A stretch of 25,262 nucleotides of DNA from JBBDRV01 sp040905285 (GCA_040905285.1 JBBDRV010000177.1:1-25262); one strand, 5' to 3'; shown: positions 14,601-25,000, numbered from the stretch's first letter. Numbers and translations: made by a program. Notes: a model not told the origin generated them from the sequence alone.

Positions 14601-16490
14601 ATGAGCTATGTATCAGGCAGATGGTTAGGAACCCCCTGTGACACACTTCCGAAGAGTCACGTGTTTCTGTTCTTTCTGTTGCTGGTGTGCCTGCCCGCTT
14701 CAGCAGCTGCCCAGACGGATTTGTCAGGAGGTCTCATGTCGAGCGCCGGCAAGGCAGACATCAGCGTCAGACAGTCCCAGAATGTATTACCTGCCGGCAG
14801 TTCTGCGCGGGTCGCTGTTTTGCTGAACCTGGAGGAGGGCTGGCATGTCAATTCAGAATCCCCTTCAGGCGATTTTCTCATCGGCACCGAACTTGTTATC
14901 GGCGAGACGGACGGATTTCAGGTCTCAAATATACAGTATCCCCCTTCAAAAGCGATTAATTTCGAATTTTCTGAAGTCCCTGTTGATGTATTTGAAGGGG
15001 AAGCCCCCATTGTTGTCACAGTTACGGCCGCTGAAAGCAAAACTCCGGGGCGGTATGAGTTAAAGGGGACGTTGACAATCCAGGCCTGCGATAATGAAGT
15101 CTGCCTGGCACCGTCCACAGTGGATGTCACGATTCCGGTTGAAGTGACTGCTGCGGGTACCGGCTATCAGACACTTAATGAATCACTGTTTGAAGGAGAT
15201 GAAAGCAGGCACAGGTCTGTTACGGATATGTTGTCTGCCAGCGGTGGCGGGGAAATTGCCGCTCTGTTTGATTCGCTCGGGCTTTTCTGGACTCTCGCAG
15301 GGGTTTTTCTGATCGGTCTGGCTCTTAACCTGACTCCCTGTGTTTATCCCATGTTGTCCGTTACTGTCTCCCTGTTCGGTAGTAAAAAGAGTGAAGCGGG
15401 CAGGTTGGGCCACTCCTTTTTCATGGCGCTGGTATATGTGCTCGGGATTGTGTCGATGTATAGCGGGCTGGGTGTTGCTGCCGCCTATACCGGGGCCCTG
15501 TTTGGCAGCTGGATGCAGAGCTCCTGGGTGCTGGGAGGTATCGGTGTTCTCATCCTGGGGCTTGCCCTGAGCATGTTCGGTCTGTATGAAATTCAGCCGC
15601 CCTCCTCCTGGATGCAGACCCTGAGCGGGACACAGCGGAAAACCGGCGGCATATTCGGGCATTTTTTCTCCGGTCTGGTGGTAGGGGTGTTTGCCGCCCC
15701 CTGCATAGGACCTCCCATTATAGCACTGCTTGCATTTGTCGGAGCCCAGGGGGATCCTTTTTTCGGTTTCTCCCTGTTTTTTGTAATGGCTTTCGGTCTC
15801 GGGTTTCCCTATTTGATACTGGGCACATTCAGCGGTCTACTGGCCACGCTGCCGAAATCGGGGATATGGATGGTATGGGTGAAAAAGGTTTTCGGGGTGG
15901 TATTGATCGGTGTGGCACTGTTTTATCTGGCGCTTGCTTTTTCCCCGGGGTATACAATGCCTGTTCTTGTCGTTTCTCTGCTGGCCGGCGGGGTCTACCT
16001 GGGCTTTATTGAAAGGTCCGGGCGGGGATCCGGCGCTTTCACCATGATAAAGCGTGCAACCGGCATTGCTGCTGTACTTATCGGCATCCTGCTTATTCAA
16101 AACCTTCAGAAAGAGGGAATCACCTGGGAAGTTTACACGGACGACAAGCTTGAACAGGCTGTTGAAAGTGGTACGCCTGTTATGATGGATTTCTATGCTG
16201 ACTGGTGCATCCCCTGTCTCGAGCTCGAAAGATCGACATTCACAGATCCCGAAGTCATCGATGCAACCCGGGAGTTTAAGCGGTTCAGGGTAGATATGAC
16301 ACAATATGAATCCGACTGGTCTGAGCGTCTGCGAAATCGTTTCAATATCGCGGGAGTGCCCACCGTTCTTTTCCTCGACGAAAAAGGAGAGGAAGTGGCA
16401 GATGCGCGGGTAGTCGGGTTTATTCGCGCTGATCGATTTATGGAGAAAATACGCCTTGTGGACGGGACGGAGGAGATGGTGGTTTACTGA
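14601..16490 (+). CDS. dsbD: Thiol:disulfide interchange protein DsbD (full length)
   Basis: Carries reducing power from cytoplasmic thioredoxin across the inner membrane to periplasmic thiol proteins, including cytochrome c maturation factors. All three modules are present. A signal peptide (hydrophobic core about residues 21-37, ending ASAAAQ) leads to a periplasmic N-terminal immunoglobulin-like domain with the redox pair C163 and C168. A roughly eight-helix membrane domain (about 228-500) carries the pair C247 (LTPCVYP) and C368 (APCIGP). The C-terminal thioredoxin-like domain has ADWCIPC (C536, C539) and a cis-proline at GVPT (P587). The total length of 629 is slightly above the E. coli size. 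Translation probably depends on sufE 5 nt upstream. Confidence 0.95.
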   Translation: MSYVSGRWLGTPCDTLPKSHVFLFFLLLVCLPASAAAQTDLSGGLMSSAGKADISVRQSQNVLPAGSSARVAVLLNLEEGWHVNSESPSGDFLIGTELVIGETDGFQVSNIQYPPSKAINFEFSEVPVDVFEGEAPIVVTVTAAESKTPGRYELKGTLTIQACDNEVCLAPSTVDVTIPVEVTAAGTGYQTLNESLFEGDESRHRSVTDMLSASGGGEIAALFDSLGLFWTLAGVFLIGLALNLTPCVYPMLSVTVSLFGSKKSEAGRLGHSFFMALVYVLGIVSMYSGLGVAAAYTGALFGSWMQSSWVLGGIGVLILGLALSMFGLYEIQPPSSWMQTLSGTQRKTGGIFGHFFSGLVVGVFAAPCIGPPIIALLAFVGAQGDPFFGFSLFFVMAFGLGFPYLILGTFSGLLATLPKSGIWMVWVKKVFGVVLIGVALFYLALAFSPGYTMPVLVVSLLAGGVYLGFIERSGRGSGAFTMIKRATGIAAVLIGILLIQNLQKEGITWEVYTDDKLEQAVESGTPVMMDFYADWCIPCLELERSTFTDPEVIDATREFKRFRVDMTQYESDWSERLRNRFNIAGVPTVLFLDEKGEEVADARVVGFIRADRFMEKIRLVDGTEEMVVY

Positions 16491-16533
16491 GCGGCGCGTA
16501 CGGAAATGGCGGCCGGATTCCGGCTAAAGAAAA

Positions 16534-16563
16534 TTTGGCAGGAAACCATTATTGGTCTATTTT
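16534..16563 (+). promoter_or_regulatory. Possible promoter for the TetR gene
   Basis: TTTG at 16534-16537 and TATTTT at 16558-16563 are separated by 20 nt, close to the -33 TTTG / -7 TAnnTTTG layout known for Bacteroidota; read as sigma70-type boxes, it is TTTGGC with an 18-nt spacer. The 14-bp palindrome follows at +10 or so, well placed for repression. Both boxes are short, so this is tentative. Confidence 0.3.
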
Positions 16564-16572
16564 CATCATTTA

Positions 16573-16586
16573 AAACCGTACGGTTT
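16573..16586. promoter_or_regulatory. Perfect 14-bp palindrome, candidate TetR operator
   Basis: AAACCGTACGGTTT is fully self-complementary and lies 63 nt before the tetR ATG, next to a possible promoter. TetR-family operators are typically such palindromes, and several known ones share a central ACCGTACGGT-like core. A second CGTACG hexamer lies at 16497-16502, 80 bp upstream, but without matching flanks. Autoregulation is inferred. Confidence 0.65.
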
Positions 16587-16649
16587 ATTTGAATCGCCGC
16601 CATCAACTTCAACCTCACTACTATTTAAACTTCACTAAAATCATCCGGG

Positions 16650-17255
16650 ATGAAGGGAAAACTTACCAGGGCTGCACGAACCCGGCAGCGAATTATAGAA
16701 CAATCCGCTCCGGTTTTCAATACAAAGGGTTATGCCGGAACAGCCCTGTCGGATTTATTAAAAGCGACCGGGCTCACGAAAGGGGGTATTTACGGTAACT
16801 TCAGCGGGAAAGATGAGATTGCCCTGGAGGTTTTCGACTATCAGAAGAACCTGCTGTTTAATTCCCTGCTGGAAAAGGTTTCCGGAGAAACGAATGCCGT
16901 TGACAAACTGCACACATTCATCCGATCTCACGGAGCGATTATCCGGCAGTTTCCCGGCGGGTGCCCCATACTGAACACGGCACTGGAATCTGAAGATACT
17001 CATCCCGAACTGAACAAGAAGGCAAAGGCAGCGGTCATGATATGGATTAATTATCTGAAAGGGATTATCCGGGAAGGGATGGAACGGGGGGAGATACGGG
17101 AGTCAGTGGATCCTGAACGGTACGCCAGAACATTCATTTCCATGCTGGAGGGGGCGGTCTTTATGGGAAAATTACTTGAAAAGCCTGAAGCGTATCTGGA
17201 AGTTACCCGTCATATGCGCCGGATCATTGATCTGGAGCTGGCCCACCTGCAATAA
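16650..17255 (+). CDS. TetR/AcrR-family transcriptional regulator
   Basis: Likely repressor of itself and of the efflux genes that follow. The N-terminal HTH domain (about residues 8-58) has the family pattern RQRIIEQSAPVFNTKGYAGTA split into helices, then LLKATGLTKGGIYGNFSGKDE. The C-terminal ligand domain contains PGGCPILNTALESEDTHP, resembling the LmrA/YxaF-type TetR subgroup. Length 201 is normal. The ATG at 16650 fits the family N-terminus. A perfect palindrome lies 63 nt upstream. The gene is co-oriented with the membrane-fusion protein gene 255 nt downstream, so read-through or a second promoter there is possible. The inducer cannot be predicted. Confidence 0.93.
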   Translation: MKGKLTRAARTRQRIIEQSAPVFNTKGYAGTALSDLLKATGLTKGGIYGNFSGKDEIALEVFDYQKNLLFNSLLEKVSGETNAVDKLHTFIRSHGAIIRQFPGGCPILNTALESEDTHPELNKKAKAAVMIWINYLKGIIREGMERGEIRESVDPERYARTFISMLEGAVFMGKLLEKPEAYLEVTRHMRRIIDLELAHLQ

Positions 17256-17510
17256 CGGCGGCAGGAGGGGATCGACGCTTATTCAATCAAATCGACCGAT
17301 TCTTCAACCAACCCGACACAGATCTGCATATATCCGGCTGAAGACGGAGCATGTCCCCTGCATGAATGTAAAACATTATTAATCACTTTATTTATTTCAT
17401 TGCAGATTATGAAATGGCGGACTTTATAAGCTAAATTCCGTATTGGTCATGAAGCCGGCTATCTGTTCTTCCCCGCTACGTTCAATATTAAAAGTGAAAT
17501 CCAACAGACT
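17256..17510. other. Intergenic region between tetR and the efflux operon
   Basis: No gene is seen. It contains a short inverted repeat AATCG-AC-CGATT at 17290-17301, then a long AT-rich tract (about 17370-17440) with possible promoter boxes described separately. I find no copy of the 14-bp palindrome seen before tetR, so control of the pump genes by that regulator would need a different site or read-through from the upstream promoter. Confidence 0.4.
17400..17430 (+). promoter_or_regulatory. Possible promoter of the efflux operon
   Basis: TTGCAG (17400-17405) and TTATAA (17424-17429) are 18 nt apart within an AT-rich stretch, about 80 nt before the membrane-fusion gene start. This matches a sigma70-like layout. 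The primary sigma factor of Bacteroidota-type organisms uses different boxes, so confidence is low. Confidence 0.3.
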
Positions 17511-18740
17511 TTGAATTTATTTTATCACAGGCATATCAGGCATATACTGATCGGTATTTGTTTTGCTCTCCTGCTTTCCTGCGGCCGGGACACATCGGAT
17601 AATCAGCGATCCGGCGGGTTCGGGCAAAACAGATCCGGCCAGGTGACCAGTGTTGAAGTGGCCACGGTTGAAACGGCCTCCATTTCGGACCAGATCAGGT
17701 CATTTGGAACAGTCCGGGCACAGGATGTGGTCGAAATCAGTCCCCAGGTTAGCAACAGGATTACAGCAATACATGCAGATCTGGGAGATACCGTGAGTCA
17801 GGGGCAGGTAATGGCACAGATTTACGATATCACGTTCCGGGACGAATTCGAACAGGCCCAGGCCCAGATGCGGCAGAGCAGGTCTGCTTTCCAGAGAGAC
17901 AGTACCAATTTTGAACGTCAGCAGTCGCTGTATGAATCGAATGCCATCAGTTCGAGTGAATTTGAGGAGGCACAGGCTGCATATGAAAGCAGCCGGGCAC
18001 AATTTGAAGCAGCCAGCGCGGCACTGACCCAAAGTCGGGAAAACCTCGCCAATACGGATATCCGGTCTCCCGTCGACGGTGTGGTTCTCAACAGGCTGAT
18101 TGCCGAGGGCGATATAGCCACAACCGGCACGCCGGCTTTTGAAGTGGCCAATCTGGTAGGATATGAAACCAGATTGTTTCTCCCCATGCAGGATTGGGAA
18201 CAGGTAAGCGTCGGCCTGCCGGTTGAGATGCGTCTGTCCAACAGGGACGGTTTTGCGGCAGGCGGGAATATCTCCCGGATCAGCCCCCATCTGAACCCGG
18301 AGACAGGGCTGGGCGAAGTGGTTGTCAGCCTGACAAATGTGACCCCCTCTATCCGGCAGGGGGTTCTGGTGGACTCAAGGATTACACTTGTCACCCATGA
18401 AAACGCTGTCGTCATCCCCCGCTCTGCAATGATCGAGCAGGTTGAAACCTATATTGAGCCTGAAACAAATTCCGTGGAGCTCCGGCGGACGTATTCGGTG
18501 TTTGTAGCTGCCGCGGATACAGTGGCAGAACAGCGGACCATTACCCCGGGCCTTGAACAGGGTGAACGAATTGAAGTATTGTCAGGGCTGGAAGAAGGTG
18601 ACAGGCTGATCGTAACGGGGCAGAGAAGCCTGAGTGACAGTTCTGAAATTCGCATTGCCGGCCGGAATGCGGGAGATGAGGAGCAATCAATAGGGGACAG
18701 CGGCGGTGAAAACAGCCGGAGGGGACAGGAGGACCAGTAA
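17511..18740 (+). CDS. RND efflux periplasmic adaptor (membrane-fusion) lipoprotein
   Basis: Bridges the inner-membrane RND permeases encoded next to an outer-membrane channel. A 23-residue lipoprotein signal ends in LLSC, with C24 as the lipidation site. Two lipoyl-like half-motifs (about residues 70-108 and 180-215, IRSPVDGVVLNRLIAEGDIA) flank a Gln/Ser/Glu-rich alpha-helical hairpin (109-180). A beta-barrel (about 216-300) and a membrane-proximal domain (about 305-390) follow, then a polar low-complexity tail. The start is TTG at 17511, the only candidate in an open frame back to a TAA at 17427 that leaves the signal peptide intact. The first permease starts 3 nt after the stop, and an AGGAGG lies at 18727-18732 within this gene's end. 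Confidence 0.93.
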   Translation: MNLFYHRHIRHILIGICFALLLSCGRDTSDNQRSGGFGQNRSGQVTSVEVATVETASISDQIRSFGTVRAQDVVEISPQVSNRITAIHADLGDTVSQGQVMAQIYDITFRDEFEQAQAQMRQSRSAFQRDSTNFERQQSLYESNAISSSEFEEAQAAYESSRAQFEAASAALTQSRENLANTDIRSPVDGVVLNRLIAEGDIATTGTPAFEVANLVGYETRLFLPMQDWEQVSVGLPVEMRLSNRDGFAAGGNISRISPHLNPETGLGEVVVSLTNVTPSIRQGVLVDSRITLVTHENAVVIPRSAMIEQVETYIEPETNSVELRRTYSVFVAAADTVAEQRTITPGLEQGERIEVLSGLEEGDRLIVTGQRSLSDSSEIRIAGRNAGDEEQSIGDSGGENSRRGQEDQ

Positions 18741-18743
18741 AGC

Positions 18744-21700
18744 ATGAAAAACCTATCCGGACTGGCGGTCGACAGGCCTGTTACATTCCTGATGGCCAGC
18801 CTGATACTGATCGGCTTCGGCATATTCGGGCTAACGAACCTCAGGCTCAATCTCTATCCTGACGTTTCATTTCCCACGATTACCGTGTACACGACCTACG
18901 AGGGTGTCGCTCCTGAAGATATCGAGACTCTCATCACGCGCCCGGTGGAAGAAGCTGTAGGAAGTGTGTCCGGCATTCAGCGGGTGAGATCCCTGTCCAG
19001 CCAGGGAGCATCTGTCGTTCGGCTTAATTTTGACTGGGGCTCCGACCTCTTTTTTGCGGAGACGGAGGTCCGGAAGGAGCTGGATATGATCCGCAGAAGC
19101 CTACCCGATGAGGCGGAACAACCCATTGTCTTCTCTTATGACCCGAATGATGAACCGGTCGTTGTCCTTACCCTCTCCTCTGATGTGAGAAGTCCCAGGG
19201 ACCTGCGGACCCTTTCCACACAGCAGCTCGAGCAGAGACTGGAACGTATCGACGGAGTTGCGTCGGCTGAAACCGCCGGCGGATACGACCGGCAGGTCAA
19301 CATCCGGCTCAGCAGTTCCCGGATGAGGGCCTATAACCTCGATGTGGGGGATGTGGCCGCCACCCTGAGGCAGGAAAACATCCAGGTTCCCGCAGGGGAA
19401 CTGGAGGAAGGCGGGGCAACATACTCGTTGAGGACAGTCGGGGATTTCCGGAATATCAACCAGATAAGGAATACGATCGTAGCTGCACCTGACGGGAATC
19501 CGGTTTACCTGAAGGATGTCGCCGACGTGGAGGACGGGATAGCCCAGCCGATCGGGAATGTTCGTGTGGATGGAACGGATGGTGTCATTATCAATATCTA
19601 CAGGCAGAGTGACAGCAATGTGGTGGCCGCCGCCGGAGGAGTTATGGCGGTTATCGATGACATGCGGTCTGTTTTGCCGGCCGGTGTTCAGCTGGGTGTG
19701 CTGTCCAACCAGGCGGATTTTATTGAAATGTCCATACGTAATCTTATAGTTACGGGGTTTCAGGCGATTGTACTGGTCATGCTGATGCTGTTGATCTTTC
19801 TCAGAAGCGGCAGGTCTTCCTTTATTGTAGCGATCTCCATCCCCGTTTCCATTGTGGCCACATTCAGCATTATGCACTGGGCGGATGTAAGCCTGAATAT
19901 CATCTCCCTCTCAGGGCTGACTCTGGCTGTAGGACTTGTCGTTGACAATGCTGTTGTGGTACTTGAAAATATTTTTCGGTTCAGGGAAGATGGAAGCCCG
20001 GGCAGGGAATCCGCTGTATCCGGGGCCCGGGAGGTAGCCGCTCCGGTGATGATGTCTACCCTCACGACCATTGTGGTATTCCTCCCCGTGCTTTTTGTGC
20101 CCGGTGTGGCCGGCCTTTTGTTTCACGATCTTGCACTTACTGTATCATTCGCCCTTATCGTATCTGTTCTGGTAGCCCTGACACTCATTCCACTGATGTC
20201 TTCCCGGCTCTTCAGCAGGGAACAGGAAAACGAACGGAAAGCGGAAAGCGAAAAACAGACACTTTTTTCCCGGCTGATGACATGGCGCAGCCGGTCACAG
20301 GTTACGCGGATCCTCAGCATACCTCTTTTTCTGGCTGTTTTACCTATATATCCGGTTTTTCTTCTGTTGAACTACCTGTACACGGTGCTGACATCCTTTT
20401 TCGGGAATCGAATTGCCCCCCCTCTTGGAAAGATGTTCGAAACGCTTGAAAATTCATACAGAAGAAGGGTGGATTCATTGCTTCCCCGAAGTGGACTTGT
20501 GGTACTGTCTGCATTTGTTCTGCTGCTGGTCTCCCTGCCTGTTTTTTATCAGCTTGGCGGTGAATTTTTTCCACAGGTAGATGAAAATAATATCGTTCTG
20601 GAGGTACAGCGGGAACCCGGAGTCAACCTTTTTGAACTTTCCCGGACAATGGGGCAGGTTGAAGAAGTGATCAGAAATGACGTGCCTGAGGCGCGTCTGC
20701 TGGTATCGGACTATGGAGACAAGACGGGAATAGAAGGGGCGGATAACCCGGGCGGCAACCAGGGGATCGTGCGGCTGGAACTGGTTCCGGTCGCTGAACG
20801 CTCCAGAAGCCAGTTTGAAATTGCCGGCTCGCTGCTGAGAACACTTGAAGCCGTTCCGGCAGCAAATATTCGTGAACTGCGGGAAGATCCTCTCAGCCCG
20901 GACGGGGAGACGGGGCTGATGGTTCATATATTCGGTTATGATCCGGATATACGACAGAGTATGGCCGCTGCGGCTATCGGTGGTATGCAGGATATCCAGG
21001 GCATTGCAGGTCTTTTCAGTTCGTCTGACGAGGGACGTCCCGAATTGCTTATTGAGATGGACAGGGAGCGAATTTCACGTGCAGGAATGACAACATCCCA
21101 GGTTGCTTCAGCTGTCAGCAATGCCATTCGCGGTGATATTGCGACTACCTTTGTTGACCAGGGTGTAGAGTTTGAAGTACTTGTACAGCTGGATCCTGCC
21201 GACAGAGCTCACTCCAACGCACTCGGGGATATACAGATACGCACCACTGCCGGAGACTGGATGCCGCTGAGAAATCTTGCCAGAGTGGAAAGACATACCG
21301 GTCCCTCGAGCATACACCGGATCAACCAGGAGAGGATCATTGAAATCGGGGCGGACCTGGACGGGATTGACCTCAGGACAGCAACCGATCAGACACGTAT
21401 GATACTGGATCAGCTAAACTGGCCTGAAGGTTACCGGTACGAGGTGGGCGGGGCGGCTGAAGATCAGCGAACTTCCTTTTACTATTTGATGATAGCCTTT
21501 CTGATAGCCGGGCTGCTGACATACATGGTGATGGCATCCCAGTTTGAAAGCCTCGTGGAGCCGTTCATCATTATCGTCACAATACCTCTTGCACTCACAG
21601 GTGTCCTGCTCATGTTGTGGCTGACCCAAACGCCGGTCAGTGTTACGGCGATGGTCGGGCTGGTGCTTTTGACCGGTATCGTGGTTAACAACGGTATTGT

Positions 21701-22013
21701 CATGATTGATTATATAAAAATTCTGCAGGCCCGGGGACAGGAACGGCATGAAGCTGTTGTCAACGGGGCGACCCGAAGGCTGAGGCCGATACTGATGACA
21801 GCTTTCACCACTATTCTGGCTATGGTCCCCCTTGCGCTGCAGCTGGGTGCAGGGGCTGAAACGTGGAGCCCGATGGCACGAACGGTCATAGGCGGTCTGG
21901 CCATGTCCACACTGCTGATGCTGTTTGCCGTTCCCTGCATGTATAAAATGGTGAATGAAATGGTCGAGAAGGCAGGGTTCAATGCCGTTGACAAAGAGGA
22001 TCCCCTGCAGTAG
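18744..22013 (+). CDS. RND efflux permease subunit 1 (HAE-type), with extra hydrophobic insert
   Basis: Proton-driven inner-membrane exporter subunit. The standard architecture is two repeats, each with one membrane helix, a large periplasmic porter loop and a five-helix bundle. TM1 is RPVTFLMASLILIGFGIFG (residues 11-29), and the TM4 motif GLVVDNAVVVLEN (397-409) has D401 as the likely proton-relay acid. In the second half, the helix equivalent to AcrB TM10 reads TGIVVNNGIVMIDY, with Asn instead of Lys. At 1089 residues it is longer than usual, mainly because of a linker between the halves (about 487-575) that contains an extra hydrophobic stretch at 523-553. The ATG is 3 nt after the adaptor stop. 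A second, distinct permease follows after 52 nt. Substrate unknown. Confidence 0.94.
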   Translation: MKNLSGLAVDRPVTFLMASLILIGFGIFGLTNLRLNLYPDVSFPTITVYTTYEGVAPEDIETLITRPVEEAVGSVSGIQRVRSLSSQGASVVRLNFDWGSDLFFAETEVRKELDMIRRSLPDEAEQPIVFSYDPNDEPVVVLTLSSDVRSPRDLRTLSTQQLEQRLERIDGVASAETAGGYDRQVNIRLSSSRMRAYNLDVGDVAATLRQENIQVPAGELEEGGATYSLRTVGDFRNINQIRNTIVAAPDGNPVYLKDVADVEDGIAQPIGNVRVDGTDGVIINIYRQSDSNVVAAAGGVMAVIDDMRSVLPAGVQLGVLSNQADFIEMSIRNLIVTGFQAIVLVMLMLLIFLRSGRSSFIVAISIPVSIVATFSIMHWADVSLNIISLSGLTLAVGLVVDNAVVVLENIFRFREDGSPGRESAVSGAREVAAPVMMSTLTTIVVFLPVLFVPGVAGLLFHDLALTVSFALIVSVLVALTLIPLMSSRLFSREQENERKAESEKQTLFSRLMTWRSRSQVTRILSIPLFLAVLPIYPVFLLLNYLYTVLTSFFGNRIAPPLGKMFETLENSYRRRVDSLLPRSGLVVLSAFVLLLVSLPVFYQLGGEFFPQVDENNIVLEVQREPGVNLFELSRTMGQVEEVIRNDVPEARLLVSDYGDKTGIEGADNPGGNQGIVRLELVPVAERSRSQFEIAGSLLRTLEAVPAANIRELREDPLSPDGETGLMVHIFGYDPDIRQSMAAAAIGGMQDIQGIAGLFSSSDEGRPELLIEMDRERISRAGMTTSQVASAVSNAIRGDIATTFVDQGVEFEVLVQLDPADRAHSNALGDIQIRTTAGDWMPLRNLARVERHTGPSSIHRINQERIIEIGADLDGIDLRTATDQTRMILDQLNWPEGYRYEVGGAAEDQRTSFYYLMIAFLIAGLLTYMVMASQFESLVEPFIIIVTIPLALTGVLLMLWLTQTPVSVTAMVGLVLLTGIVVNNGIVMIDYIKILQARGQERHEAVVNGATRRLRPILMTAFTTILAMVPLALQLGAGAETWSPMARTVIGGLAMSTLLMLFAVPCMYKMVNEMVEKAGFNAVDKEDPLQ

Positions 22014-22065
22014 GGAATTTTGCAGGAACCAGTAACAGGCCGGCAATAAACAGGCACAAAGGGTC

Positions 22066-25000
22066 ATGAAAAAATTTACACTTGCTGAAAAGGTGTTGAG
22101 AAGGCCGGTCACGGTCTTTATGATGTCCTTGCTGGTGGTCGGATTCGGGCTTTTTTCCCTGGCCAATCTGAAGGTGACCCTGATGCCGGAATTTAATATT
22201 CCGGTACTGGCTGTTTCCGTCAATTATCAGAATGTGGCGCCGGACGACATGTCGCGCCTGGTGGTTGAGCCGATTGAAGGGGCCATTATGGGTGTCGAGG
22301 GAATACAGCAGCTGGAATCGAATGTGCGAAGGGGCGGAGCCTTTCTGATCTTAAGATTAAGGCCCGGCGTCAATGTACAGTCTACTGAATTGAAATTGAG
22401 AGAGGCAATGGACCGGATCCGCGGTCAGCTTCCGGCAGAAGCAAATGAACCGGTTATCTTCCAGTTCGATCCGGACCGCTCTCCCATAATGCAAGTCAGT
22501 GTGGAATCTTCTGTTCTCGGGCTGGATGATTTACGGCAGCTCTCTGTCGATTTTATCGAACCCCGGTTTGAACGCATTGAAGGCGTGGCTTCGGCAGAGA
22601 CACAGGGCGGTCTTCAGCGGAACTTTTTTGTCAATCTGGATCCGGGAGGGATGAGCCGCCACCGTGTGGTTCCATCCCAGGTTGTTGATGCGATTAATCA
22701 AAACAACGTCAATCTGCCGATCGGCAGCCTCACTGCGGACCGGATCAGTTACAGCATCCGGGCCGAATCCATTTACAGGTCTCTGGAGCAGATCTCCCAA
22801 ACGGTCATCCGTATCAGCGATGACGGGATACCGGTGCGTGTATCCGATGTTGGCAGTGTCGAAAATTCCTATGCCGATATCAACTCGATTGAAGAGGTAA
22901 ACGGCCGGAACAGTGTGACTGTCGGGGTACAAAAGCAGTCGGACGCAAACACGCTGGATGTAGCCCGTGCTGTCATTGCTGAAATGGACCAGTTCAGGGG
23001 AGGCCTTCCCACAAGCGTATCGGTTCAGGTTTTGAGTAACGAAGGTGAATTTATTGAGAATTCCATCAGCAATCTGGCCCAGTCGGCACTGATCGCGCTG
23101 GTTGTGGTTATTCTGATTCTGCTGCTTTTCATGGGGGGATGGCGGATATCACTCGTGGTGGCCATGAGTATTCCGGTATCGCTGACAGCGACTTTTGCTG
23201 CTATGTATTTTTTCAATATCAGTCTGAATATTATCTCGATTACCGGACTGGCCCTGGCCATAGGCCTTCTGGTGGATAACTCCATTGTGGTTACCGAAAG
23301 CATTTCCAACAAACTGGAGCAGGGGCACAGGAAGTTCAGTGCGGCACTGGAAGGGACGAATGAAGTGGCCGGAGCGCTTCTGGGATCGACCCTGACCACT
23401 CTGGCCGTATTTGTACCGATACTGGGAGTGAGCGGGATTACGGGAACGGTTACCCGTGATCTTGCCCTGACGATTTCCATTGCTATCACCAGTTCGTTTC
23501 TCGCTTCTGTCATCCTGATACCTGTTCTGGCATCCCTTATAATGAAACGCGGGAATGCTGACCGTAAAAGCATCACTTTCAGGTGGATATCGGTTCTGGA
23601 AAATAATTACGGCAAAATCCTATTCTGGATTCTGGAAAGAAAGTTCGTGATATCGGTCTTTGTCCTGGCCGTCATTGCCGGTTCATTTTTTCTGTTCCGT
23701 ACGATTCCCGCTGAATTCTTTCCTGAAAGTGATACAGGGGAGTTTGACGTGCGTGTTGAACTGCCGGCGGGAACGCAGCTGGCCGCGACGGCAAATACAC
23801 TGCGGGACTACAGTGAACAGCTGCTGGAGCTGCCGGAGGTGCGCACGGTGATTACAAGCATCGGCCGTCAGAGATGGACCACGCAAAGCAATCTCGGTGA
23901 GATGAAGGTACTGCTGGTGGACCAGGGGAACAGGGGAAAAACCGTCAGCGATCTGACGACGGATGTGCGTGACATGTTTGACGAAGCGGATGTGACACTG
24001 GATATTTCCGTAACGGGGGGAGGACCCGGCGGAATGAGGATGGGAGGCGGCTGGGGTGGCCCCCGCGGCATACAGTTAAGCCTTGTAGGTGCGGACATGG
24101 ATGTTTTGCGCGAGATATCCTACCGTATTGAGGACCGGCTCCTGCAGGAGGAAGACGTGGTATCCGTATCAAATCCCCGGACGAGGCCTGTGCCTGAACT
24201 GCAATATCATCTTGACCGGGAGCGGATCAGCCGGCTGAATGTCTCCCCGAGAGCTGTGGCCGAGGCATTCGGTACCCAGTCCAGGGGCAGCAGGGCAGGT
24301 TATTACCGGGAGGACGGACGCGAGATCCCTATTCAGGTACGTAATGGCCGGGATCGTTTTCGGGACAGGGAAGATTTGTTCAGCCTTGAACTGTTACAGG
24401 TGGATGATGTCCGCCTGCCGATAACGGCACTCGGATCATTTCAGATAGACGAGGGCATGCAGCGGATCTCGAGGCGGGACAGAGAGGTCGTGCTCGATCT
24501 GAGTATTATGGTGCGGGGGAAGCTGGATGAATACAGGCCTGTGATACATGACATTATCACCAATGAAATTGTGTTGCCCGACGGCTACAGATACGATTAC
24601 ACAGGGTCGCTGCGTAACCGGGATGAAAGCGGCCGGCAGCTGGGCATCGCTTTTATGCTGGCGCTGCTGCTGACTTACATGGTGATGGCCTCCCTGTTTG
24701 AAAATTTCAAAGATCCTTTCGTAATCATGTTTACAGTGCCGCTTGCTTTTTTCGGGTCACTGGTGTTTCTGTTTGTGACCGGCACACCGTTAAGTGTTCC
24801 GGCCTATATCGGGATTGTAATATTGGTTGGTATCGTGGTAAATAACGGCATTGTGCTGGTGGATTATATTCATCAGTATACCGGCAGGGCCTACTCCCGG
24901 GATAAGGCCTATCTGGTTACCTTTCTTCAGGCTTGCAAGCGCCGGATGAGACCGATTCTGCTGACAGCCATGACAACCATATTTTCAATGATTCCACTCG

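Noticed and set aside
16512..16524. GCCGG-ATT-CCGGC hairpin after dsbD as a terminator
   Set aside because: Only a 5-bp stem and no T-run after it.
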